Shown one piece after another: positions 7,941 to 15,546 of a stretch of DNA of 64,000 nucleotides (position 1 is its first letter; each line of letters begins with the position of its first letter). The DNA is from an uncultured Collinsella sp. (GTDB lineage: Bacteria; Actinomycetota; Coriobacteriia; Coriobacteriales; Coriobacteriaceae). Under the pieces are notes generated by a model. It searched no databases. It was not told the DNA's origin and was given only the letters and a program-made list of their open reading frames with translations. The translations under genes were made by a program, and so were the position numbers. The stretch lies in the NCBI GenBank assembly GCA_947001705.1, contig CAMQHT010000004.1, forward strand, positions 24,414 through 88,413. Direction: 5' to 3'.

Positions 7941-8597
7941 TTAGCCCTCCTTGCGGACTTTTTGCAGGTAGCGGTAGACGCTGGGCTCCGAGATGCCCAG
8001 CGAGGTGGCGGCGCAGGCCACGGCGCCCTTGAGCATGAACACCCCGTTGCCGTTGAGGTGGCGAATGACGTCCACGCGGTCGCTCTGACCAAGCGACGCT
8101 ACATCCAGCCCGCGCGCGCTCAGCAACTCGGCAATGCTGCGGTCGATGAGCTCCTGTGTGGACTCCGAAAGGCTTTCGACCTCGATAGGGGCGGGCTCCG
8201 TGCGCGTCGGCGCCGCGTCGAAGCACGCCATGAGCTGCTGCGCCATGGCGTTGATGGAGCGCACGGTCGAGAGATCGGTGTTGACGCAGAGCATACCGAC
8301 GATCTCGTCATTCTCGCGGATAAAGTACGTCGCTGACTCCAACGTCTTGCCGCCGGCACCGCGCCCCTCGTAGCCCGTAATAAACGGCAGGTCGCGATAC
8401 TTGGCGTCGTGCATGATCTTGAGTGCCAGATCGGTGGCGGGACCGCCGACCTTGCGGCCGCTCACGATGCCGTTGCGAATATCGACGATGGCGTGGTCGG
8501 GATCCGAGAAATCGTGCAGCACGATTTCGCTGTTTTTGCCGAGTATCTGCTCCAGAAAATCGACCATCGGCAAAAAGCGACGTACGGTCTCGTTCAC
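7941..8597 (-). CDS. YheO-like PAS/HTH transcriptional regulator (first copy)
   Basis: Transcriptional regulator with an N-terminal YheO-type PAS domain (EIVLHDF, IRNGIVSGRKVGGPATDL) and a C-terminal HTH_22 DNA-binding segment ending SLGISEPSVYRYLQKV. The GTG at 8597 is preferred because AAAGGAG lies 6 bases before it; the upstream in-frame ATG at 8648 has no such site. The 218-residue form matches the family (DauR/YheO about 220-240). The gene is divergent from the purine permease operon, so it probably controls arm one of the cluster. A paralogue at 23948-24601 controls arm two. The ligand is unknown; family members sense small metabolites. Confidence 0.85.
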   Translation of the reverse strand: MNETVRRFLPMVDFLEQILGKNSEIVLHDFSDPDHAIVDIRNGIVSGRKVGGPATDLALKIMHDAKYRDLPFITGYEGRGAGGKTLESATYFIRENDEIVGMLCVNTDLSTVRSINAMAQQLMACFDAAPTRTEPAPIEVESLSESTQELIDRSIAELLSARGLDVASLGQSDRVDVIRHLNGNGVFMLKGAVACAATSLGISEPSVYRYLQKVRKEG

Positions 8598-8949
8598 GGG
8601 CAACTCCTTTGGGTGAAATCGGAAATGATCATAACAATTTTTTCTCATGGTAACACGGTGTCTATTGACTCACATATTCGCAGGTACATTGCGTAATACA
8701 GATGAGCGGTAGGTATTTGGCGGTAAACGGTCGACCAAAAGAAAAGTTAGATGTTATTTTGAACAGACACTTTCCTGACCTGCGGAAATGCATTATCTCA
8801 GCTGAAGAATAGTCTGATAACAAAAAATTATTATTGAGAATGAGAATCATCTTTAATACGATATGCAACGAAGGCACAACCTCAACCCCGCACTGCGTCA
8901 CAATAGAGCGTTAGATGCGAAAACAACTATTTCGAGGATTGGTGGTCAA
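8598..8949. promoter_or_regulatory. Divergent control region, regulator and permease
   Basis: This 352-base AT-rich region separates the divergent regulator and permease and must hold both promoters. It contains several AT-rich words (AACAATTTTTT near 8632, GATAACAAAAAATTATTATTG near 8816) and, at 8835-8849, TGAGAATGAGAATCA, which matches 12 of 14 defined positions of a Fur-type TGATAATNATTATCA box. No clear -35/-10 pair can be chosen. Confidence 0.4.
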
Positions 8950-10344
8950 ATGACCCAGGAGACGGTTAAGAACGGCACTGAAGCCCTGTTCACTCGTGAA
9001 GGCATGCCTCCCGTTAAGGAAATGATCCCGTGTGCCCTTCAGCACGTACTGGCATCGTTTGCCGGCATCATCACCCCGGCTGTCATCATGGCCGGCGTCT
9101 ACGGCTTTAATAGCCAGCAGAGCACCGACATCATCCAGGTCGCGCTCATTCTTTCGGCAATCGACACGGCCCTTCAGGCCTTCGCTCCCTTCCGTCGCAT
9201 CGGCGGCGGCCTGCCCATCGTCATGGGCGTTTCGTTCGCGTTCCTGCCGGCTCTGCAGGCCATGGGTGCCTCGGGCTTTAGCTTTGGTGCGCTGCTGGGC
9301 GGCGAGATCGTCGGCGGCGCCGTCGCGGTCCTCTTTGGTCTGGCCTACAGCAAGATCAAGTGGCTGTTCCCGCCCGTCGTGACCGGTACGGTCATCTTCT
9401 CCATTGGCGTCTCTCTCTATCCCACGGCCGTCAAGTATATGGCCGGCGGTATGGGTACGCCGCTGTGGGGCACCCCGCAGGCCTGGTGCGTCGCTCTTAT
9501 CACCTTCGCCGTGGTCTTTGCGCTCGCCAACTTTGGCAAGGGCACGCTCAAGCTGGGATCCGTGTTCTTTGGCATGATCGTTGGCATGATCGTCTCCATC
9601 CCCTTTGGCATGATCGACTTCTCCAGCGTCGCCACCGCTCAGGTCTTCGCCCTTCCCAAGCTCATGCCCTACGCGCTCGAGTTTGATCCCGAGGTCTGCA
9701 TTACCCTCGCTGTCGTGTTCCCCATGGTTGCCATCCAGGTTATCGGCGACGTTTCCGCCGCCTGCCTGGGCTCCATCGACCGTATGCCCACCGAGCGCGA
9801 GCTCTCCGGCGCTATCGTGTCCCAGGGCCTCACCTCTATGGTCGGCGGCCTGCTGGGCGGTCTTCCCACCAGCGCCCTTGGCCAGAACGTGGGCATCATC
9901 TGCTCCAACAAGGTCGTCAACAAGTGGGTCTTTGTGATCATCGCGGCCGTCTTTGCCATCGCCGGTCTGTTCCCGCAGCTCTCTGCCGTCCTTTCCGCTA
10001 TCCCGCAGCCCGTCATCGGCGGCGCGACCGTCGGCGTCTTTGGCACCATCACCATGAACGGCGTGCGCATGTTCACCCGCGAGGGCCTCACGCAGCGCAC
10101 TACCACCATCGTCGGTACCTCCGTCGTCTTTGGCCTGGGTATCTGGATGGCCAGCGGTTGCCTTGCCGGCGAGGGTATGCCCGCCTGGGTATCCACCGTC
10201 ATCGGCTCCAATGCCGTAACCCCCACCGCCATTATGGCCATTGTCCTTAACCTGATCCTTCCGCAGACGCCGGTCGTGGCTCAGCACATCGATGCTGCCA
10301 AGGACGCTGCCGTGGATCTGGTCTTGCCCGAGAGCAAGAAGTAA
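8950..10344 (+). CDS. NCS2 family uracil/xanthine (urate-type) permease
   Basis: Inner-membrane nucleobase:cation symporter of the NCS2 family, expected to have 14 membrane segments. The family features QVIGDVSAACLG (segment 8) and GLLGGLPTSALGQNVGII (segment 10) are clear; the latter matches the urate/xanthine branch (UacT, XanQ, PbuX). The start at 8950 gives MTQETVKNG and 464 residues; the open frame begins earlier (8863), but those 29 residues are hydrophilic and not family-like. It heads the arm one operon and would import urate, xanthine or another purine for the downstream enzymes. Substrate choice is inferred from context. Confidence 0.9.
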   Translation: MTQETVKNGTEALFTREGMPPVKEMIPCALQHVLASFAGIITPAVIMAGVYGFNSQQSTDIIQVALILSAIDTALQAFAPFRRIGGGLPIVMGVSFAFLPALQAMGASGFSFGALLGGEIVGGAVAVLFGLAYSKIKWLFPPVVTGTVIFSIGVSLYPTAVKYMAGGMGTPLWGTPQAWCVALITFAVVFALANFGKGTLKLGSVFFGMIVGMIVSIPFGMIDFSSVATAQVFALPKLMPYALEFDPEVCITLAVVFPMVAIQVIGDVSAACLGSIDRMPTERELSGAIVSQGLTSMVGGLLGGLPTSALGQNVGIICSNKVVNKWVFVIIAAVFAIAGLFPQLSAVLSAIPQPVIGGATVGVFGTITMNGVRMFTREGLTQRTTTIVGTSVVFGLGIWMASGCLAGEGMPAWVSTVIGSNAVTPTAIMAIVLNLILPQTPVVAQHIDAAKDAAVDLVLPESKK

Positions 10345-10360
10345 CCAATTCGGTGCTATT

Positions 10361-10392
10361 CGTCGGCGGGCGCATCGCCTCGTCCGCCGACG
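10361..10392 (+). repeat. GC-rich intercistronic hairpin after the permease
   Basis: CGTCGGCGG (10361-10369) pairs perfectly with CCGCCGACG (10384-10392). No T run follows, so read-through to ssnA is expected; it may be a processing or stabilising hairpin. Confidence 0.6.
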
Positions 10393-10539
10393 TCATGCGG
10401 CGCCAAGCCGCACTTCAAAGGGTTTGTCCCTTTGGTGAAGCGTTGACGGGAGAGGGCCCGTTTCCGGTGTAGGCCGGCGCTTCGCACTCCGCCATGTCAG
10501 AGGTGTCAAACCCCGCCCCTGATGTTGAAGGGAGCATTC
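10393..10539 (+). promoter_or_regulatory. Structured leader of ssnA
   Basis: The 147 bases before ssnA can fold into several stems: TGCGGC/GCCGCA (10396-10412), AAAGGG/CCCTTT (10418-10433), and an outer GAAGCG/CGCTTC pair (10437-10442 with 10478-10483) enclosing ACGGG/CCCGT (10446-10450 with 10457-10461). It ends in the ribosome binding site GAAGGGAG. The density of nested stems suggests a cis-acting RNA; I cannot match it to a riboswitch class. Confidence 0.4.
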
Positions 10540-11895
10540 ATGCTTCTGGTCGCTAACGGTTCCGTTTTTACCCGCAACGCTCAGACCCCGTTCATTCCCA
10601 ACGGCGCGGTCGCCATTGACGGAGATACGATCGTCGAAGTAGGTCCCGAGTGCGAGCTCAAGGCCAAGTACCCGGATGCCGAGTACGTCGACGCCCAGGG
10701 CAACCTCATCATGCCCGGACTCATCAATTGCCACACCCACATCTACTCGGGTCTGGCCCGCGGCCTTGCCATTAAGGGCTGCAACCCCACCAACTTCCTG
10801 GAGAATCTTGAGCAGCAGTGGTGGAAGATCGATGACAACCTGACGCTCGACGGCACCAAGGCCAGCGCCTATGCCACGATTCTTGACTCCATCCGCGATG
10901 GCGTCACCACGATCTTCGATCATCATGCGAGCTTCTGCGAAATCCCGGGAAGCCTCTTTACCATTAAGGATGCAGCTCAGGAGCTGGGCATGCGTTCGTG
11001 CCTGTGCTACGAGGTCTCCGATCGCCGCGGCCAGGAAAAATGCGACCAGGCCATTGCCGAGAACGCCGAATTTGCCCAGTGGGCCGCCAAGGAGCGTCGC
11101 GATAACGACAACCACATGATCGCCGCCATGTTTGGCGGTCACGCCACCTTTACGCTGTCGGACGAGACCATGGACAAGATGGCCGAGGCCAACAACGGCC
11201 TGACCGGCTTCCACATCCATGTGTGCGAGGGCATGAATGACGTGTGGGACTCCCGCCTCAACCGCGGTGGCATCAGTCCCGTCGAGCGCCTGCTGCAGCA
11301 CAACCTGCTGGGTCCCGACACCATGCTCGGCCACTGCATCCACGTGACGCCCGCCGAGATGGATATCGTCAAGGAGTCTGGCACCTGGCTCGTCAACAAC
11401 CCCGAATCCAATATGGGCAACGCCGTGGGCTGCGCCCCCGTGCTCGAATTCTTCCGCCGCGGCATCCCCGTGTGCATGGGCACCGACGCCTACACCCACG
11501 ATATGCTCGAGAGCCTTAAGGTTTTCCTGATCATTCAGCGCCACAACGCCGCTATGCCCAACGTGGGCTGGTGCGAGGCCATGACGATGCTGTTCGAGAA
11601 CAACGCCAAGATGGCGAGCAAGTACTTCGATCGCAAGCTCGGCGTGCTTGAGCCCGGCGCCGCCGCCGACGTCATCGTCATGGACTACAAGCCCTTTACG
11701 CCGCTGAGCGAGGAGAATATCGACGGCCATATGCTCTTTGGCATGATGGGCAAAAACTGCCGCACTACCATCATCAACGGCCGCGTCCTGTATAAGGATC
11801 GTGAGTTCGTTGGGATTGATGAGGACAAGATCAACGCGTGGACCATGGCCGAGTCCAAGAAGCTCTGGAGCACGCTCAACGATCGCACCTACTAA
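10540..11895 (+). CDS. ssnA: SsnA-type aminohydrolase (purine cluster)
   Basis: Metal-dependent amidohydrolase of the SsnA group, deaminating or hydrolysing a purine-derived intermediate. The TIM-barrel metal ligands are visible: NCHTHIYSGL (HxH near residue 65), FHIHVCEGM, GHCIHVTPAEMD and the aspartate in MGTDAYTHDM. The ATG at 10540 is chosen because GAAGGGAG lies 8 bases before it; the product is then 451 residues, close to the E. coli SsnA size. ssnA is one of the genes associated with anaerobic uric acid use in gut bacteria together with ygfK, xdhD, hyuA, ygeW, ygeX and ygeY, all of which are present in this window. Confidence 0.92.
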   Translation: MLLVANGSVFTRNAQTPFIPNGAVAIDGDTIVEVGPECELKAKYPDAEYVDAQGNLIMPGLINCHTHIYSGLARGLAIKGCNPTNFLENLEQQWWKIDDNLTLDGTKASAYATILDSIRDGVTTIFDHHASFCEIPGSLFTIKDAAQELGMRSCLCYEVSDRRGQEKCDQAIAENAEFAQWAAKERRDNDNHMIAAMFGGHATFTLSDETMDKMAEANNGLTGFHIHVCEGMNDVWDSRLNRGGISPVERLLQHNLLGPDTMLGHCIHVTPAEMDIVKESGTWLVNNPESNMGNAVGCAPVLEFFRRGIPVCMGTDAYTHDMLESLKVFLIIQRHNAAMPNVGWCEAMTMLFENNAKMASKYFDRKLGVLEPGAAADVIVMDYKPFTPLSEENIDGHMLFGMMGKNCRTTIINGRVLYKDREFVGIDEDKINAWTMAESKKLWSTLNDRTY

Positions 11896-11910
11896 TTACA
11901 AGTAGATTCG

Positions 11911-11969
11911 CGCGCGTCGGATGTTTCGCCGCATCCGACGCGCGTATAGGCGACCTCCGCGGGGTCGCC
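11911..11969 (+). repeat. Two strong hairpins between ssnA and ygfK
   Basis: CGCGCGTCGGATG (11911-11923) pairs perfectly over 13 bp with 11932-11944, and GGCGACC (11949-11955) pairs with GGTCGCC (11963-11969). Neither is followed by a T run. They sit in the 148-base gap between ssnA and ygfK and may set RNA processing or differential stability within the operon. Confidence 0.65.
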
Positions 11970-12043
11970 GGCGCTGTGCTAGCGCTACACCGTATTTGCG
12001 CCCGCCGCGCGGTCTCGCCGGGCGTTACAGAGAGGAGCTCACT

Positions 12044-15043
12044 ATGAGCGACATCATGAGGCCGATCCCGTTTTCGCAGCTGATGAACTGGATCATCGAG
12101 GAGCACAAGACCCAGGACGCCATCTTTGGCGTGCGCAAGATGGTCACGACCAACCAGGAGGGTGCGCTTCCCATTTTTGACGAGCGCATCGAGACTCCGT
12201 TTGGCCCGGCCGCCGGTCCCAATACGCAGCTTGCCCAGAACATCGTGGCATCCTATGTGGCTGGTTCCCGCTTCTTTGAGCTCAAGACCGTCCAGGTTAT
12301 GGACGGCGAGGAGCTCTCCAAGTGCGTCAACAAGCCCTGCATCGTGGCGCAGGACGAGTGCTACAACTGCGAGTGGTCGACCGAGCTCGAGGTTCCGCAG
12401 GCCTTTGCCGAGTACGTGAAGGCATGGTTTGCCTGCCACCTGATTGCCCGCGAATACGGCCTGGGCAGCCCGGACGGCTTTGTCTTCAACATGTCGGTGG
12501 GCTATGACCTCGAGGGCATCAAGAGCCCCAAGGTCGACGCCTACATCGAGGGCATGAAGGACGCCAGCGGCTCCGAGGTTTGGGACGAGTGCCGCACGTG
12601 GGCGCTCGCTAACCTGGACAAGTTTGAGCATGTCGACGCTGCGTTTGTCGAGTCCATCCCGGCGCGCGTCTCCAACTCCATCACCGAGTCTACCCTGCAC
12701 GGCTGCCCGCCGGCGGAGATCGAGCGCATCGCGACCTACCTCATCACCGAGAAGGGCCTCAATACCTACATCAAGTGCAACCCCACGCTGCTGGGCTATG
12801 AGTTTGCCCGTCAGCGCCTCAACGAGCTGGGCTTTGACTACATCGTCTTCGATGACACGCACTTCCGCGAGGATCTGCAGTGGGCCGATGCCGTGCCCAT
12901 GTTCGAGCGCCTGATTGCCCTGTGCGCCGAGCGCGGCCTGGAGTTTGGCGTCAAGCTGACCAACACGTTCCCCGTCGACGTGACGAGGAACGAGCTGCCC
13001 TCCACCGAGATGTACATGTCGGGCCGTTCGCTGTTCTCGCTGACCATCGAGGCCGCCCGTCGCATTACCGAGCAGTTCGATGGCAAGCTGCGCATCAGCT
13101 ACTCCGGCGGTGCCACGGTCTACAACATCCGCGCCCTGTACGATGCCGGCATTTGGCCCGTTACCCTGGCGACCGACGTGCTCAAGCCCGGTGGCTACGA
13201 GCGCTTTAGCCAGATGGCCGGCGAGTTTACCGACCTGGATGGCAAGCCGTTTGCGGGCGTCTCGCTCGAGGCCGTGACTGCGATCCAGACCGACTCGCTC
13301 ACCAATCCGCTCTACAAGAAGCCGTTGCGTCCGCTGCCCGACCGCAAGGTCGCCGGCAAGAGCCCGCTTTCCGACTGCTTTACCACGCCGTGCCGCACGA
13401 GCTGCCCCATCCAGCAGGATATTCCCGCCTACCTGGCGGCTGTTGACGAGGGCCGCTACGAGGATGCACTCAACATTATCATCGAACGTAACGCCCTGCC
13501 GTTCATTACCGGCACCATCTGCCCGCATCCCTGCGGCCGTGCCTGCGAGCGTGCGTTCTACGAGCCCGAGGGCGCCCAGATCCGCGCCAGCAAGCTCAAG
13601 GCCGCTCGCGAGGCCATGACCGCCGTGCTGCCCAAGCTGCGCGCCCAGGCCATCGCCAACGACGCCGAGCGCAACGTTGCCGTTATCGGCGGCGGCCCTG
13701 CCGGCCTGGCGACGGCGTTCTTCCTGACGCGTGCCGGCGTGCCCGTCACTATCTTCGAGGCCCGCGACTCTCTCGGCGGCGTGGTCCGTCACGTGATCCC
13801 CGAGTTCCGTATCGCGAGCGACGATATCTCCCACGATGCCGAGCTCTGTCTGGCCTTTGGCGCCAAGGTGCAGCTCAACGCCCGCGTGGAGTCCATTGAC
13901 GAGCTCAAGGCCCAGGGCTTTACCGACGTAGTCGTGGCCACTGGTGCCTGGATGCCCGGCTCTGCGGGCCTGGGCGAGGGTGCCGAGCTCGACGTGCTGG
14001 AGTTCCTCGAGGCCGCCAAGAAGGGCGAGAAGCTCGAGCTGGGCGAGGACGTCGTGGTCATCGGCGCCGGCAACACCGCCATGGACGCGGCCCGCGTGGC
14101 CAAGCGCCTTGCTGGCGTGAAGAACGTGCGCCTGGTGTATCGCCGCACCAAGAAGCAGATGCCCGCCGACGAGGAAGAGCTCGATCTTGCTCTTGCCGAC
14201 GGCGTTGAGTTCTGCGAGCTGCTGGCGCCCAAGGCGCTCAACGGCGCCGTGCTGACCTGCGACGTCATGGAACTTGGCGAGCCGGATGCAAGCGGCCGTC
14301 GCAGCCCCGTCGCCACGGGCGAGACCGTCGAGCTTTCCGCCACCACGGTGATCTGCGCCGTGGGCGAGGGCATCGATGCCAGCCTGTACGATGCCGCGGG
14401 CGTCGAGCATGACCGTCGTGGCCGTCTTGCCGCCACCTCCACCGGCGTCGAGGGCGTCTGGGCTGCCGGCGACTGCCGCCGCGGTCCGGCCACCGTGGTC
14501 GAGGCTATTGCCGACGCCGCCGAGGTCGCCCGTGCCATCGCCGGTGTGGACTTTAACAAGTACACCGACCAGAATGCTCAGGCCGGCCGCGAGGACACCT
14601 GCTATGAGCGCAAGGGGTCGCTGTGCCGCGACAAACGCAACTGCACCAAGACTCGCTGCCTGGGCTGCGGCTCGGTGTGTGAGGTCTGCTGCGACGTGTG
14701 CCCCAACCGCGCCAACGTTGCCATTAAGGTGCCGGGCCTGGCCAAGCATCAGGTCGTCCATGTCGATGGCATGTGCAACGAGTGCGGCAACTGCGCTGTG
14801 TTCTGCCCCTACCAGGAGGGTCGTCCCTACAAGGACAAGCTCACCCTGTTCTGGAGCGAGCAGGACATGGAGAACTCCGAGAACGAGGGCTTCCTGGCCG
14901 TGGACGAGGACCACTTTAAGGTCCGCGTCGCCGGCACGGTCCGCACCGTCTCGGTCGATGCCGTCAACACCGGCCTTCCCGAGGCCGTCCGCCTGACCAT
15001 CAAGGCCGTGCGCGACAGCTATCCGTATCTTCTTAAGAAATAG
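12044..15043 (+). CDS. ygfK: YgfK-type oxidoreductase (putative selenate reductase subunit)
   Basis: Large iron-sulfur flavoprotein of the YgfK family. Layout: N-terminal barrel related to dihydroorotate dehydrogenase (about 1-430; TLHGCPPAEIERIATYL), a glutamate-synthase-type Fe-S helical domain starting at CRTSCPIQQD (near 449) with CPHPCGRACERAF, an FAD-binding motif VIGGGPAGLATAFFLTRAG (near 543), an NAD(P) motif VIGAGNTAMDAARVAKR (near 669), and a cysteine-rich C-terminus with CLGCGSVCEVCC and CNECGNCAVFCP (near 910). The start at 12044 follows GAGAGGAG and gives 999 residues, near the E. coli length. It probably passes electrons between NAD(P)H, the polyferredoxin and the xanthine dehydrogenase-like enzyme downstream; the older selenate label is not supported by context. 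Confidence 0.93.
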   Translation: MSDIMRPIPFSQLMNWIIEEHKTQDAIFGVRKMVTTNQEGALPIFDERIETPFGPAAGPNTQLAQNIVASYVAGSRFFELKTVQVMDGEELSKCVNKPCIVAQDECYNCEWSTELEVPQAFAEYVKAWFACHLIAREYGLGSPDGFVFNMSVGYDLEGIKSPKVDAYIEGMKDASGSEVWDECRTWALANLDKFEHVDAAFVESIPARVSNSITESTLHGCPPAEIERIATYLITEKGLNTYIKCNPTLLGYEFARQRLNELGFDYIVFDDTHFREDLQWADAVPMFERLIALCAERGLEFGVKLTNTFPVDVTRNELPSTEMYMSGRSLFSLTIEAARRITEQFDGKLRISYSGGATVYNIRALYDAGIWPVTLATDVLKPGGYERFSQMAGEFTDLDGKPFAGVSLEAVTAIQTDSLTNPLYKKPLRPLPDRKVAGKSPLSDCFTTPCRTSCPIQQDIPAYLAAVDEGRYEDALNIIIERNALPFITGTICPHPCGRACERAFYEPEGAQIRASKLKAAREAMTAVLPKLRAQAIANDAERNVAVIGGGPAGLATAFFLTRAGVPVTIFEARDSLGGVVRHVIPEFRIASDDISHDAELCLAFGAKVQLNARVESIDELKAQGFTDVVVATGAWMPGSAGLGEGAELDVLEFLEAAKKGEKLELGEDVVVIGAGNTAMDAARVAKRLAGVKNVRLVYRRTKKQMPADEEELDLALADGVEFCELLAPKALNGAVLTCDVMELGEPDASGRRSPVATGETVELSATTVICAVGEGIDASLYDAAGVEHDRRGRLAATSTGVEGVWAAGDCRRGPATVVEAIADAAEVARAIAGVDFNKYTDQNAQAGREDTCYERKGSLCRDKRNCTKTRCLGCGSVCEVCCDVCPNRANVAIKVPGLAKHQVVHVDGMCNECGNCAVFCPYQEGRPYKDKLTLFWSEQDMENSENEGFLAVDEDHFKVRVAGTVRTVSVDAVNTGLPEAVRLTIKAVRDSYPYLLKK

Positions 15044-15054
15044 GCGAGTCTCTT

Positions 15055-15534
15055 ATGGCCAAATCCATTCAACATAACGTGGCCTACGTTGCCTGCGGAA
15101 GCGGTTGCGCCTCCGCAGGCGGCGACGCCCGCTGCAGCGAAGGCTGCATTGGCTGTGGCGCCTGCGTCACGGCCTGCCCCCACGGTGCCATTGCACTGGT
15201 CGATGGCATCGCCCGCGTGGATCGCTCAAAGTGCACGGGTTGTGGCCTGTGCGGCATGGCGTGCCCACAGCGCGTGATTGCCTTCGTTCCCGGCTACCAG
15301 AACATCCTGGTGCGCTGCAACAACACCGATAAGGGCGCCATTGCGCGCAAGATTTGCGACACGAGCTGCATCGGTTGCGGCATGTGCGCCAAAAAGTGTC
15401 CTGCCGGCGCTATCCGTATCGAGGACAACTGCGCCCATATCGACGGCGCGGACTGCCTGTCGTGCGGCATGTGCGCCGTCGTCTGCCCGCACGGTGCCAT
15501 CCACGACCGCACCGGCATCGCCGCCGGCGTGTAG
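15055..15534 (+). CDS. Polyferredoxin with four 4Fe-4S motifs
   Basis: Small electron-transfer protein of 159 residues with four CxxCxxCxxxCP motifs: CIGCGACVTACP, CTGCGLCGMACP, CIGCGMCAKKCP and CLSCGMCAVVCP. The C-terminal half resembles the iron-sulfur region of RnfB-type ferredoxins. It lies 11 bases after ygfK and 12 bases before xdhD, so it most likely carries electrons between them. No membrane segment or signal is present. The name cannot be made more specific from sequence. Confidence 0.9.
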   Translation: MAKSIQHNVAYVACGSGCASAGGDARCSEGCIGCGACVTACPHGAIALVDGIARVDRSKCTGCGLCGMACPQRVIAFVPGYQNILVRCNNTDKGAIARKICDTSCIGCGMCAKKCPAGAIRIEDNCAHIDGADCLSCGMCAVVCPHGAIHDRTGIAAGV

Positions 15535-15546
15535 AAGGGAATCACC

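Noticed and set aside
11876..14914. A 1012-codon open frame antisense to ygfK
   Set aside because: It is a mirror of the strong GC-third-position bias of ygfK; it has no ribosome binding site and no family resemblance, while ygfK is unambiguous.
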